Under the pieces are notes generated by a model. That model saw nothing but the letters and a program-made list of their open reading frames with translations. It had not been told where the DNA came from and did no database searches. Positions 8,818-17,500 of a stretch of DNA of 64,000 bases are shown one piece after another (position 1 is the stretch's first letter; each line of letters opens with the position of its first letter). A program made the translations under genes and the position numbers. Source of the stretch: Algoriphagus sp. (GTDB lineage: Bacteria > Bacteroidota > Bacteroidia > Cytophagales > Cyclobacteriaceae); assembly GCF_013373065.1 (NCBI RefSeq), contig NZ_JABXIN010000001.1:217652-281651 (forward strand). The letters are read 5' to 3'.

Positions 8818-10560
8818 ATGAGTTTTCAGATCAAAGAAAGCCCCGACTCCTATGATGTCATTATAGTAGGATCCGGAGCTGGAGGAGGCATGGCTTCCAA
8901 AATCCTATCAGAAGCTGGCCTTTCAGTCGCAGTTGTTGAGGCAGGTGGAGATTTTGACCCGGCAAAAGAAGAAGACCGAACTCAACTTCGGCCACCATGG
9001 GAATCTCCCCGTAGAGGCGCTGGAACTAGAATCCGACCTTTTGGAGATTTTGATGCTGCAATTGGAGGTTGGGATATTGACGGCGAACCCTATACCCGAA
9101 AGAATGGAACTCAATTTGACTGGTTTAGATCCAGAATGGTCGGTGGCCGAACCAATCACTGGGGACGAATTTCCCTTCGATTTGGTCCAAATGATTTCAA
9201 AAGAGGGAGCATAGATGGATTGGGAGATGATTGGCCAATAGGATACGATGATCTGAAACCCTACTATGACCGAGTTGATAAATTAATCGGCGTATTTGGA
9301 ACCAAAGAGGGGATCTACAACGAGCCGGATGGCTTCTTCCTTCCTCCCCCAAAACCAAGACTTCACGAACTTTTTATCAAAAAAGGAGCAGATCGAGCAG
9401 GAATCCCTATGATTCCTTCCAGACTCTCCATGCTTACCCGTCCGATTAACAATGAGCGAGGAGTTTGTTTTTTCTGCAACCAATGTAATCGGGCATGTCA
9501 GGCCTATGCAGATTTCTCAGCTGGAACTTGCCTGGTTCATCCGGCCATGAAAAAAGGGAAAGTAGATTTATATACCTACTCCATGGTTCGCAAAGTAACC
9601 ACTGATGCACAAGGAAATGCAACTGGGGTTTCCTTTGTTTCCAAAGTGGATATGAAGGAATACAAGTTACGTTCCCGTGTAGTAGTTCTTGGAGCATCAG
9701 CTTGCGAATCTGCCAGAATTATGATGAACTCCAAATCCCAAGTATTTCCGGACGGTATCGGAGCTGACTCTGGTGTATTAGGACGTTATCTTCATGATTC
9801 TACTGGTGCTGATCGAATGGGAATTATGCCTGATCTCATTGATCGGGAGCGCTACAATGAGGATGGAGTCGGCGGCATGCACATGTACACTCCTTGGTGG
9901 CTGGATAACAAAAAGTTGGATTTTGCCCGTGGCTACCATATCGAATATTGGGGAGGAATGGGACAGCCTGCCTATGGTACAGGAATGAGCATGGATAGCA
10001 TGCGCCAGTATATCAAGGATGAATTTGGCAATCCTAGTCCAAACGGAGGCTATGGTGAAGGGCTGAAAAAAGACATTCGCCGAATCTACGGATCAACCTT
10101 AGGAATGTCAGGACGCGGAGAAAGTATCCCCCAGTATGACAACTATTGCGAAATTGATCCAAATGTAGTCGACAAGTACGGTATCCCTGTTCTTCGGTTT
10201 AACTACAACTGGACCGATCAGGAAATCAAGCAAGCCAAGCACATGCAGGACACTTTTGAAGAAATCCTCACCAATGCGGGTGCCATTTTGCTTGGGAAAA
10301 AACCGGGGCCTGAAACCAAATACGGGTTAGCTGCTCCGGGTAGAATCATCCACGAAGTAGGAACTACCCGAATGGGAAATGACCGCAAATCATCAGTCGT
10401 TAATTCCAACTGCCAAGTGCACGATTGCAAAAACCTGTTTGTCGTAGATGCAGGGCCATTTGTCTCTCAGGCAGACAAGAATCCAACCTGGACTATCTTG
10501 GCGCTTTCTTGGAGGACTTCGGATTACATCGTTGAACAGTTGAAACAAAAAAACATCTAA
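8818..10560 (+). CDS. GMC-family FAD-dependent oxidoreductase
   Basis: A 580-residue flavoenzyme. The Rossmann dinucleotide-binding motif VGSGAGGGMASKI lies near residues 17-29, and the C-terminal GMC segment contains HEVGTTRMG and the FAD-contacting VDAGPFVSQADKNPTWTI. A cysteine-rich insert (CFFCNQCNRAC, then GTC, around residues 218-240) resembles the insert in the flavoprotein subunit of gluconate/sorbitol/fructose dehydrogenases and may carry a cofactor or structural disulfides. No signal peptide is seen; such subunits are often carried across the membrane by a Tat-bearing partner. The next gene, 3 bp downstream, encodes exactly such a partner. The alcohol or sugar substrate is not determinable. 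Confidence 0.92.
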   Translation: MSFQIKESPDSYDVIIVGSGAGGGMASKILSEAGLSVAVVEAGGDFDPAKEEDRTQLRPPWESPRRGAGTRIRPFGDFDAAIGGWDIDGEPYTRKNGTQFDWFRSRMVGGRTNHWGRISLRFGPNDFKRGSIDGLGDDWPIGYDDLKPYYDRVDKLIGVFGTKEGIYNEPDGFFLPPPKPRLHELFIKKGADRAGIPMIPSRLSMLTRPINNERGVCFFCNQCNRACQAYADFSAGTCLVHPAMKKGKVDLYTYSMVRKVTTDAQGNATGVSFVSKVDMKEYKLRSRVVVLGASACESARIMMNSKSQVFPDGIGADSGVLGRYLHDSTGADRMGIMPDLIDRERYNEDGVGGMHMYTPWWLDNKKLDFARGYHIEYWGGMGQPAYGTGMSMDSMRQYIKDEFGNPSPNGGYGEGLKKDIRRIYGSTLGMSGRGESIPQYDNYCEIDPNVVDKYGIPVLRFNYNWTDQEIKQAKHMQDTFEEILTNAGAILLGKKPGPETKYGLAAPGRIIHEVGTTRMGNDRKSSVVNSNCQVHDCKNLFVVDAGPFVSQADKNPTWTILALSWRTSDYIVEQLKQKNI

Positions 10561-10563
10561 GCC

Positions 10564-11268
10564 ATGAATAGAAGAGAAAATCTCAAATTGCTATTTACAG
10601 GCTCTCTGGGAGCGGGCTTGTTGATGACAGGATGTGAGCCGGAAGAGCAAGTTGTTTCCGGTCAGATCTTTGAAGGAGGAACACCTGGCGGACGTACTGC
10701 TGAGGAAAAAGAACGAGACGCAAAACTGCTCGCTGATTCGTTTTTTACCGAGGAAGAACGAAAAAAGCTCGATACGCTAGTCGATATTATTATGCCTGCA
10801 GATTCTGAATCTCCAGCAGCAACAGAATTAAAGGTGACAGATTTTATTGATTTCATGATGCTGGATCAGCCAGGCTATCAGACACCCATGCGTGGCGGAT
10901 TGATGTGGTTAGATTTTGAGGCGGATGAAAAGTTTGGCAAGCCATTTAATGAACTGAGCAAAGATCAAGTCATTGAAATCGTTGAATTAGTAGCTTGGCC
11001 TGATAAAGCTGATCCAGCTTATGAAGGAGGCGTTCGATGGTTTAATTTACTCCGAAACCTCACCTGCACCGGCTATTTTACAACAGAAGCAGGATGGAAG
11101 TACATGGGATACAAAGGAAACACACCAAATGTTTGGGATGGAATTCCACAGGAAGTTCTGGATAAGCATGGCTTATCAAATCCCCCACAATACGCTGACT
11201 TGTACCTGAAACCTGAGGATAGAGCAAAAGTCGTCCAATGGGATGATGAGGGAAACATTGTCGGTTAA
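10564..11268 (+). CDS. Gluconate 2-dehydrogenase subunit 3 family lipoprotein
   Basis: A 234-residue small subunit of a GMC dehydrogenase. It begins MNRRENLKLLF, a twin-arginine-like start, and has a lipobox with Cys at residue 24 (LLMTGC), so it probably exports its folded FAD partner through Tat and anchors it to the membrane. The body contains the family's helical region, for example LDTLVDIIMPADSESPAA and DFIDFMMLDQPGYQ. It sits 3 bp after the GMC gene and is followed by an intrinsic terminator, making a two-gene operon. No cytochrome c subunit is encoded nearby, so the electron acceptor is unknown. Confidence 0.87.
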   Translation: MNRRENLKLLFTGSLGAGLLMTGCEPEEQVVSGQIFEGGTPGGRTAEEKERDAKLLADSFFTEEERKKLDTLVDIIMPADSESPAATELKVTDFIDFMMLDQPGYQTPMRGGLMWLDFEADEKFGKPFNELSKDQVIEIVELVAWPDKADPAYEGGVRWFNLLRNLTCTGYFTTEAGWKYMGYKGNTPNVWDGIPQEVLDKHGLSNPPQYADLYLKPEDRAKVVQWDDEGNIVG

Positions 11269-11275
11269 ATTCTAA

Positions 11276-11310
11276 AAATCCACGGATGCCCCGTGGATTT
11301 TTTTATTTTT
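11276..11310 (+). terminator. Intrinsic terminator after the GMC dehydrogenase pair
   Basis: A 10-bp perfect stem (AAATCCACGG with CCGTGGATTT, 11276-11285 and 11291-11300) with a 5-nt loop, followed by a T-rich run. It lies 7 bp after the stop codon. Confidence 0.9.
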
Positions 11311-11336
11311 AGAAAATTAATTAAACCAACTTTTAC

Positions 11337-12533
11337 ATGAAACTTCTATTGCGTGGCTATACGCTAGCCTTTTTGATTTCCCTTTTCCTATTTTCTTGTA
11401 GTGAAAAAACCACAGAGGAAGATGTGGTTCAAATTCAAACCAATTTTACTCTTTCGAAAGTAGATTCGGTGGATTACAAACTTCTTGGAGATCCCATTCT
11501 AGCAGATGTGAGTCAGGATGCTAGTCGAATTTTGATTTATGATTATGCAGGAAGTGAAATCATTACCTTCAATCAACAAGGTGAGCTCTTAGGAAAATTT
11601 TCAAAAACCGAAGACACTCCTGATGCTTACGGATTTATGATGGAGCTTCCCGGTTTTTTGGGAAATGACCGCGTGGTTGTCAGTGGCCTTCGAGGAATTT
11701 TTATTTACGACCTGGAAGGGAACCAAATCAAAAAAATTAACCACCCAGAAGATATCGGCGGAGCGATATTTATGCCTATTACCGGAAAATCAATTGAGTC
11801 AATTTCTCGGGAAGGTGAAGAATTTTTAATTGCTAAATCTGTTCGATCTAGAAATACCTTCCCAGGAGAACAAGCATTTTACGATCGCTTTAGAGCCTTG
11901 GAGTGGATAAGTGTCCAGAATGGAAATTCCCGAGAAATTATTCCTTTTGAGGAAGGCAGTATATTCAAAAACGGCAAAGGTTACGTTGAAAGTGATTATA
12001 CGCCAGCATACGAATGGATCTCAGAGAAACTTTACATCAGCTTGGGAGGAGAACCAAAACTTCGGGTCTATGAGTTTTCGGGAGAAGAGCCAATTCTAGA
12101 TACCACGATTAATTTAACAATCCCGGAGATCAGAGAATTACCGATTCGGGAAAGAAATGAATTTGTAGAGGGGAATCTAATGGTTGACGGAAGTACCCCT
12201 TCCATTCGAAATATTCATCAGGTCGGTGATTATCTGCTTATCCATTATTATGCTGGCATGGATCCCGAAAAAACAGAAGAAGCTGGAGAACTCTGGCAAT
12301 CAGGCAAAGAAGAGGAAGCCGAATTACTCTTTGAAAAACTCCAGGAAGAGGTTAACAAAGGATTCTTGATTTTTGACTTAAAAACACTTCAAATTCTAGG
12401 AAACGTAGCCTTGCCAGAAGGAGTAGAAACTGGAGGATTCTTGGCTGCTGGAAACGCACTCTGGTTCCAAAAAGAACCCTCTGAAGAAGTAGAGGAAGAT
12501 TTTGTTAGAATTTATAAATATGAATTAAGATAA
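11337..12533 (+). CDS. Bacteroidota beta-propeller lipoprotein (DUF4221-like), copy 1
   Basis: A 398-residue lipoprotein with a signal peptide and Cys at residue 21 (LFLFSC). The body shows repeated strand-turn units (ILIYDYAGSEIITFNQQGELL, IFIYDLEGNQIKKI) typical of six-bladed propellers of the NHL/6-bladed-TolB kind; it resembles DUF4221-type Bacteroidota proteins, but the family name is uncertain. The next gene, 2 bp downstream, encodes a diverged paralogue, so the pair arose by tandem duplication. The 5' flank holds the preceding terminator, so the pair has its own promoter. Function unknown; surface or periplasmic location expected. Confidence 0.75.
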   Translation: MKLLLRGYTLAFLISLFLFSCSEKTTEEDVVQIQTNFTLSKVDSVDYKLLGDPILADVSQDASRILIYDYAGSEIITFNQQGELLGKFSKTEDTPDAYGFMMELPGFLGNDRVVVSGLRGIFIYDLEGNQIKKINHPEDIGGAIFMPITGKSIESISREGEEFLIAKSVRSRNTFPGEQAFYDRFRALEWISVQNGNSREIIPFEEGSIFKNGKGYVESDYTPAYEWISEKLYISLGGEPKLRVYEFSGEEPILDTTINLTIPEIRELPIRERNEFVEGNLMVDGSTPSIRNIHQVGDYLLIHYYAGMDPEKTEEAGELWQSGKEEEAELLFEKLQEEVNKGFLIFDLKTLQILGNVALPEGVETGGFLAAGNALWFQKEPSEEVEEDFVRIYKYELR

Positions 12534-12535
12534 GG

Positions 12536-13702
12536 ATGAGAAGTCGTATAATATTTTTGATCGCTAGCTATACACTTTTTCTTTCCTGTACGGAAAAAGA
12601 AAATGAGATTCTAAATAAACCTCTTTCGGAGCAAAATCTTGGGTTCGAAATCTACGACTCCTTGATTGTTGATTATTTGGGAAATCTCATTTTGATGGAT
12701 ATCAGTCCGGATGGTGAAAACTATCTTATGATTGATCAAAATACAGACACCATTTTTGTTGCCAATAAGCAAGGAGATATTAAGCATAAATACTATCGAA
12801 GTGGCGAGGATCCAGAATCAATCCAAGGGAACCGAACTGGATTGGGTAAATTTCTAGATAATGAATCCATTCTTATCCCGGGAAGCCAAGGTATTGTCAA
12901 TTACGAATTGTCGGGGAAAATCAAGAAAGTATTCAAACCTGATTTCCAAGGATTGGCTAGTTTTGTGGTCCCATTCAATCAAGTCCATTGGGTATCTGGA
13001 CAAAAAGTGTACGTGTACTTACCAGGAAGGAATAGCGATTTAAGTCAACAAGGATTAGCATTTCAAAAGGAATCTAACCGGTTGGAGGTTTTGGATTTAA
13101 AAACTGAAAAATTTGAACCTGCAATTCCTTTTCCAAAAGAATCCAAGTATAGTAGTGAAACACAGGAATTTGGCAGTCTAGACTTTTATCCAATTTTTAA
13201 TGTATCTCAGGATTCCTTATACATCCTATACCGAAACGAACCCAAATTATTCACCTACCACTTATCCAATTTGGTGGAACCTGCAAAAGTCAAAGAAATC
13301 CCTTATTCTGAGTTCATCGAACGAAAAATTAGTGAAGAGCCAGCAAGTGGAGGATTTAATCTTAGGGATTTTTTCTTGGGAGTAAACCTTTCAATTTTCC
13401 CTACAGAAGACGGAAAATTTTTGATTCGATATCTTACTGGCTTGACAGAAGAAGAAGCTAATGAAGTAATAAATGCCGGAGGGGATGACTTTAATGAAAT
13501 ATTTGTAGAAGCAGAAAAATTAAATGACGGTGGGTATACTCTTTTTGACGGTTCATTGATTAGTCCCAATATCGAAACGCCCGAAATTTTGGGCACTCTA
13601 AGCAAGTATATCTCCAAAGACGAAATCTGGTTTTCCCTCAATTTTGAGGAAGCTGAAAATGATTATTCGGTCATTTATAAGACGAGATTAGTCAGCCAAT
13701 AA
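12536..13702 (+). CDS. Bacteroidota beta-propeller lipoprotein (DUF4221-like), copy 2
   Basis: A 388-residue lipoprotein with Cys at residue 18 (SYTLFLSC). It shares layout and motifs with the preceding gene: an N-terminal strand pair around NLILMDISPDGENYLMIDQN, a middle propeller region, and a C-terminal stretch with a similar acidic helix (LTGLTEEEANEVINAGGDD versus the DPEKTEEAGELWQSGKEEE region of copy 1). The two genes are separated by 2 bp and probably translationally coupled. Sequence identity between them is low, so the duplication is old. No catalytic motif was recognised. It is followed by a hairpin that likely ends the transcript. Confidence 0.75.
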   Translation: MRSRIIFLIASYTLFLSCTEKENEILNKPLSEQNLGFEIYDSLIVDYLGNLILMDISPDGENYLMIDQNTDTIFVANKQGDIKHKYYRSGEDPESIQGNRTGLGKFLDNESILIPGSQGIVNYELSGKIKKVFKPDFQGLASFVVPFNQVHWVSGQKVYVYLPGRNSDLSQQGLAFQKESNRLEVLDLKTEKFEPAIPFPKESKYSSETQEFGSLDFYPIFNVSQDSLYILYRNEPKLFTYHLSNLVEPAKVKEIPYSEFIERKISEEPASGGFNLRDFFLGVNLSIFPTEDGKFLIRYLTGLTEEEANEVINAGGDDFNEIFVEAEKLNDGGYTLFDGSLISPNIETPEILGTLSKYISKDEIWFSLNFEEAENDYSVIYKTRLVSQ

Positions 13703-13731
13703 AACCATTCATCTATTCCATTTCCTTTTTG

Positions 13732-13757
13732 CGGGCAAAGCCAATCGGTTTTGCCCG
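13732..13757 (+). terminator. Hairpin/terminator after the propeller lipoproteins
   Basis: An 8-bp stem, CGGGCAAA (13732-13739) with TTTGCCCG (13750-13757), loop of 10 nt, then a moderately T-rich stretch. It lies between the second lipoprotein and the BNR protein. A TTG-initiated extension of the BNR reading frame would start inside this hairpin, which argues against that start. Confidence 0.65.
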
Positions 13758-13794
13758 TGATTGTTTATATTTCATTCTGATCAATAAAATTTCT

Positions 13795-16299
13795 ATGAAA
13801 AAATCATCGACCTACCTGATATGGGCCGCAGCTGGGTTACTCAGTTTGGGTACCGTTACAGCCCAAGAAGTCAAGCCCACCACTGAAAAAGAATTGATAG
13901 TAGCGGTTGAAAAACATCGCGAAATGCTAGCCAATACCCCACTGAATAGCTTCAAGGCCCGAAACATTGGGCCAACAAATATGTCTGGACGAATAGTGGA
14001 TATTGAGGTTGCGCAAAACCCCAATACCTTCTACATCGCTGCAGCCTCAGGAGGCGTCTGGAAAACAGAGGACAATGGACAATCCTTTACTCCGATTTTT
14101 GATCATCAAGGTGCTTTAGGTATTGGAGACATGGCGCTGTCTCCTTCGGACAATAATATTCTTTGGGTGGGAACAGGAGAAAATAATTCCAGTCGATCCA
14201 CCTATGCAGGCGCTGGAGTATATAAATCCACTGACGCAGGAAAAACCTGGGAATTCATGGGGCTTCCCCATTCTCAGCATATAGGCCAAATCCAAATTCA
14301 CCCAACAAATCCCAACATCGTATGGGTAGGTTCAATGGGTGGGCTCTATTCAAAAAATAAGGAAAGAGGACTCTACATGACCACCGATGGCGGAGCATCT
14401 TGGAAGAAAGTGCTCTACATTGACGATAATACTGGGATCATTGACATCAAAGTTCATCCCGAAAACCCAGATATTCTTCTAGCCGCTTCTTGGGAACGAT
14501 TCAGACAAGCCCATGACTTCATTGGAAATGGAGAAGGATCGGCAATCTGGCGATCCGAAGACGGGGGAAAAACCTGGAAAAAAGCCGTTGAAGGATTTCC
14601 TCAAAACGAATATGTAGGTCGGATCGGTTTTGATTTTGCAAAAAGCAATCCCAATGTCGTCTATGCCCTGCATGATAATCAAGGTCCTTCAGATAAAGAA
14701 CCTGAGCAACCAAGAAGAAGAGGTCAACAGGAGGAGAACCCGCTGAAGTTTGAGGATTTCAAGGAATTATCAGTTGAGGAAGCTTTGGCTTTGGAGGATG
14801 ACCGATTGAATTCTTTCCTTCGTAGAAATCAATTTGCTTCCAAATACACGCCAACCGAAATCAAACGACAACTTCGGACTGGTAAAATCACAACAGCCCA
14901 AATCGCTGACTACAACAAAGAATCGAACGATGCGAATGCTGCTTTGACCAATAATTCAATTATTGGAGCAGAAGTCTTTCGTTCGGAGGATGCTGGAAAA
15001 TCCTGGAAGAAAGTTTCTGAATCAGACTTAAGCAGACTCTATAACACCTATGGGTATTATTTCGGAGAAGTTCGAGTAAACACGGAAAATGAAGATGAGA
15101 TTTTTGTTCTAGGTGTTCCTCTATTGGTTTCAAGAGATGGGGGAAAAAACTTCTCACGCACGGATTCGGTAGGCCGTCCTCACTCCGATCATCAATCCAT
15201 GTGGATCAATCCAAATGATGGAAAACATATTCTTCTCGGAAATGACGGTGGTCTCTACAGAAGCTATGGAGGTGGAGCAATCTGGGATCATTTGAATACC
15301 CAAATGCCGATCTCTCAGTTTTATTCCATTATGACCGATAATGCATCTCCTTACAATGTCTATGGGGGAATGCAAGACAATGGCGTATGGTTTGGAAGCT
15401 CTAAAAATGATCCAGCTGACCGCTGGGAATCTTTAATGGGTGGTGATGGAATGGTCGTGGCAGTAGATACTCGAGACAATAACATTGTTTACACGGGATT
15501 CCAGTTTGGAAACTATTTCCGAATCGATAAAGCCTCTGGAGACCGAAGAAGGATTACACCAGGACATGACATTGGCGATGACCCGAATCGCTGGAATTGG
15601 AGAACCCCTGCCAGATTGAGTCATCATAATCAAGATATCATTTACATGGGTTCCCAGTATGTCTACCAAAGTTTAGATCAGGGAAGTACTTGGACCACCA
15701 TTTCACCCGATCTTACAAAAAATGAAAAGAGCGGAAATGTTCCTTTTGCTACTTTAACCGTAATCGAAGAGTCACCTTTTGAATTCGGAACTTTGTATGC
15801 AGGGACAGACGACGGAAATGTTTGGATTACCCGAAACAACGGCGGAAACTGGGAATCATTGAATGCCGGACTTCCGGAAGACAGATGGGTGAGTTCGATT
15901 GCCCCATCCAAGCATCAGGAAGGAGTAGTTTACATCACCTTGAATGGCTATCGATACGACGAGTTCAAAACCTATGTCTTCAAAAGCACCAACTATGGTA
16001 AGACATGGACTTCCATCAAAGGAAATCTACCGGAGGAGTCCACCAATATCATTGTAGAGGATCATAGCAATCCAAGCATTCTGTATTTAGGAACAGATCA
16101 TGGATTATTTGTAAGTATGGATGGAGGAAATAATTGGAATCTATTTCAAGGTGAAATTCCAAACGTAGCCATTTATGACATGGTCATTCAGGAACGCGAA
16201 AATGATCTAGTGATCGGCACCCATGGACGAAGCGTTTATATTGTAGAGCTAGAGCAAATCCATGAACTTGCCACTCCCAAACAAAAAGTAATGGATTAA
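13795..16299 (+). CDS. Secreted VPS10/sortilin-type BNR beta-propeller protein
   Basis: An exported protein of 834 residues from the ATG at 13795. The frame is open further upstream to a TTG, but that segment overlies a terminator hairpin, whereas the ATG at 13795 gives a clean signal peptide ending in GTVTAQE. The protein contains many Asp-box/BNR-like repeats, such as WKTEDNGQSFTPI, YKSTDAGKTWEFM, WRSEDGGKTWKKA and FRSEDAGKSWKKV, each predicting one propeller blade. Bacteroidota proteins of this kind are often annotated as glycosyl hydrolases by fold similarity, but no catalytic residues can be defined here. A basic/acidic insert (EQPRRRGQQEENPLKF) interrupts the propeller near residue 310. 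Confidence 0.85.
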   Translation: MKKSSTYLIWAAAGLLSLGTVTAQEVKPTTEKELIVAVEKHREMLANTPLNSFKARNIGPTNMSGRIVDIEVAQNPNTFYIAAASGGVWKTEDNGQSFTPIFDHQGALGIGDMALSPSDNNILWVGTGENNSSRSTYAGAGVYKSTDAGKTWEFMGLPHSQHIGQIQIHPTNPNIVWVGSMGGLYSKNKERGLYMTTDGGASWKKVLYIDDNTGIIDIKVHPENPDILLAASWERFRQAHDFIGNGEGSAIWRSEDGGKTWKKAVEGFPQNEYVGRIGFDFAKSNPNVVYALHDNQGPSDKEPEQPRRRGQQEENPLKFEDFKELSVEEALALEDDRLNSFLRRNQFASKYTPTEIKRQLRTGKITTAQIADYNKESNDANAALTNNSIIGAEVFRSEDAGKSWKKVSESDLSRLYNTYGYYFGEVRVNTENEDEIFVLGVPLLVSRDGGKNFSRTDSVGRPHSDHQSMWINPNDGKHILLGNDGGLYRSYGGGAIWDHLNTQMPISQFYSIMTDNASPYNVYGGMQDNGVWFGSSKNDPADRWESLMGGDGMVVAVDTRDNNIVYTGFQFGNYFRIDKASGDRRRITPGHDIGDDPNRWNWRTPARLSHHNQDIIYMGSQYVYQSLDQGSTWTTISPDLTKNEKSGNVPFATLTVIEESPFEFGTLYAGTDDGNVWITRNNGGNWESLNAGLPEDRWVSSIAPSKHQEGVVYITLNGYRYDEFKTYVFKSTNYGKTWTSIKGNLPEESTNIIVEDHSNPSILYLGTDHGLFVSMDGGNNWNLFQGEIPNVAIYDMVIQERENDLVIGTHGRSVYIVELEQIHELATPKQKVMD

Positions 16300-16303
16300 A
16301 ATT

Positions 16304-16335
16304 AAAGAGGCCGATCTTTTGATCGGCCTCTTTTT
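16304..16335. terminator. Bidirectional terminator between convergent genes
   Basis: A perfect 13-bp stem (AAAGAGGCCGATC, 16304-16316, with its complement at 16321-16333) and a TTTT loop, with A and T runs on the two sides. It serves the BNR gene on the plus strand and the barrel gene, whose stop is at 16336, on the minus strand. Confidence 0.93.
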
Positions 16336-16929
16336 TTAGAATACTTTAAATCCAACAGATAAAACCCATTGATTAAGCCGGTTATCTGTTGAAAAGTTGC
16401 TTATGTTTTCAGTGAGATTACTTAAGCCCCCTTCATATTTAGCATCGATGTACAAATTCCCGATATCAAAGCCTAGGCCTGCTTGGTAACCAAATGTCGC
16501 TTGTTTAAAATCAACATCCATGACAGTTCCTACTGAGTTTTCTAGATTGGAATCGATATTAAATGAAGCAATTGGTCCCGCTTGGACACGGAGGAATTTG
16601 AGGAATTTAAAACCAACCATTACGGGAAGATCAATTCGATTGAAATCAGCCTGATATTTCTCAGAACCACTGTTTCCTTGCAGGTTCAATTCAAATTGAC
16701 CACTGGTTTGGGTAAATAATAATTCAGGCTGAACATAAAGTCCAGCACCACCTACTCGGGCAAAAACTCCCAAATGATATCCCGTCTGAGCATCAGTTGG
16801 CACAAATTGAGTAGACTTAAAATCCAGTTTTGAACTACTCAATCCAGCTTTAATTCCAAAACCAAAATTTTGAGAAAAGCCCACAGAAGCAAGCCCAAAA
16901 AGAACGAAAAACAAGATTATTTTTTTCAT
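16336..16929 (-). CDS. PorT-family outer-membrane beta-barrel protein
   Basis: A 197-residue outer-membrane protein with a signal peptide (cleavage after GFSQ, about residue 19). The mature part consists of alternating amphipathic strands such as FGFGIKAGLSSSKLDF and ATFGYQAGLGFDIGNLYIDAKYEGGL, ending in an aromatic residue (SVGFKVF), the usual C-terminal barrel signal. The pattern fits an eight-stranded barrel of the PorT/OmpA-like beta-brl group common in Bacteroidota. Specific function is unknown; true PorT is part of gliding/T9SS work but small barrels of this family are numerous. Confidence 0.82.
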   Translation of the reverse strand: MKKIILFFVLFGLASVGFSQNFGFGIKAGLSSSKLDFKSTQFVPTDAQTGYHLGVFARVGGAGLYVQPELLFTQTSGQFELNLQGNSGSEKYQADFNRIDLPVMVGFKFLKFLRVQAGPIASFNIDSNLENSVGTVMDVDFKQATFGYQAGLGFDIGNLYIDAKYEGGLSNLTENISNFSTDNRLNQWVLSVGFKVF

Positions 16930-17000
16930 ACGCAGTTATCGTTTGAGAAATATAAACGTGAAAACTCTTCAAAATTATACAGGAGGCAAGTTCCCCCTGA

Positions 17001-17372
17001 TCAATTCACCTGAAATCTTGCCTTCTCCTCGGCAATTATTCGCAAATCAGAAAAGTCCAGCGGTTTGGGGACCAAAGAGTCAAAAGGAACGGTTGAAATC
17101 TCACGGTAGTAATTCACATCGCCAGAAGTAAAGCCGATCACAGGAATCCCTTTGGTTTTTCCATTTGCCTTCACTTTAGCCAAAAGCTCAACCCCATCCA
17201 TGACGGGCATGCTGATATCCGTCAAAATCACATTAAAATCTGAATTGGAGTCTAAAACTAAAAGGGCTTCCCGACCATTTTTGGCGGTTACGACCGTATC
17301 CTTCGAGTTTTCGAAAATCCGCTTTAAAATCAAAAGATGCATTGCATCATCATCAACCAAAAGTACTCGCAT
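17001..17372 (-). CDS. Stand-alone response regulator receiver protein
   Basis: A CheY-like receiver of 123 residues if started at the ATG of MRVLLVDDDAMHL (17372); an upstream GTG would add 18 unconserved residues. The acidic pocket DDD is at 7-9, the phosphoacceptor Asp is in VILTDISMPVMDG near residue 54, the Thr/Ser switch is in GFTSGD, and the conserved Lys is in VPKPLDF. No output domain follows, so it probably relays phosphate or binds a partner. No histidine kinase gene is adjacent, so its cognate kinase is orphaned from this locus. Confidence 0.88.
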   Translation of the reverse strand: MRVLLVDDDAMHLLILKRIFENSKDTVVTAKNGREALLVLDSNSDFNVILTDISMPVMDGVELLAKVKANGKTKGIPVIGFTSGDVNYYREISTVPFDSLVPKPLDFSDLRIIAEEKARFQVN

Positions 17373-17448
17373 GCCTTTACCGTGTGATTCTACATTCTTT
17401 AACGAAAGAATCGTTCCAAAAAACACGTTTCATGAAAAAACTATAAAA

Positions 17449-17480
17449 AAATGGCTGCCTTTTTAAAAAGACAGCCATTT
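17449..17480 (-). terminator. Terminator of the sodium symporter gene
   Basis: A nearly perfect long hairpin (AAATGGCTG arms at 17449-17457 and 17472-17480, extended inward by CTTTTT/AAAAAG with one mismatch). On the minus strand it is followed by a run of seven T, as expected for ending the transporter transcript. Confidence 0.85.
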
Positions 17481-17500
17481 CTTAAAGATAAAGATATGAT

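Noticed and set aside
13729..13794. TTG-initiated extension of the BNR-propeller protein
   Set aside because: It overlies a hairpin terminator and precedes a good signal peptide at 13795.
17373..17426. GTG-initiated N-terminal extension of the receiver protein
   Set aside because: The added 18 residues are not part of a receiver fold, and MRVLLVDDD is a normal receiver start.
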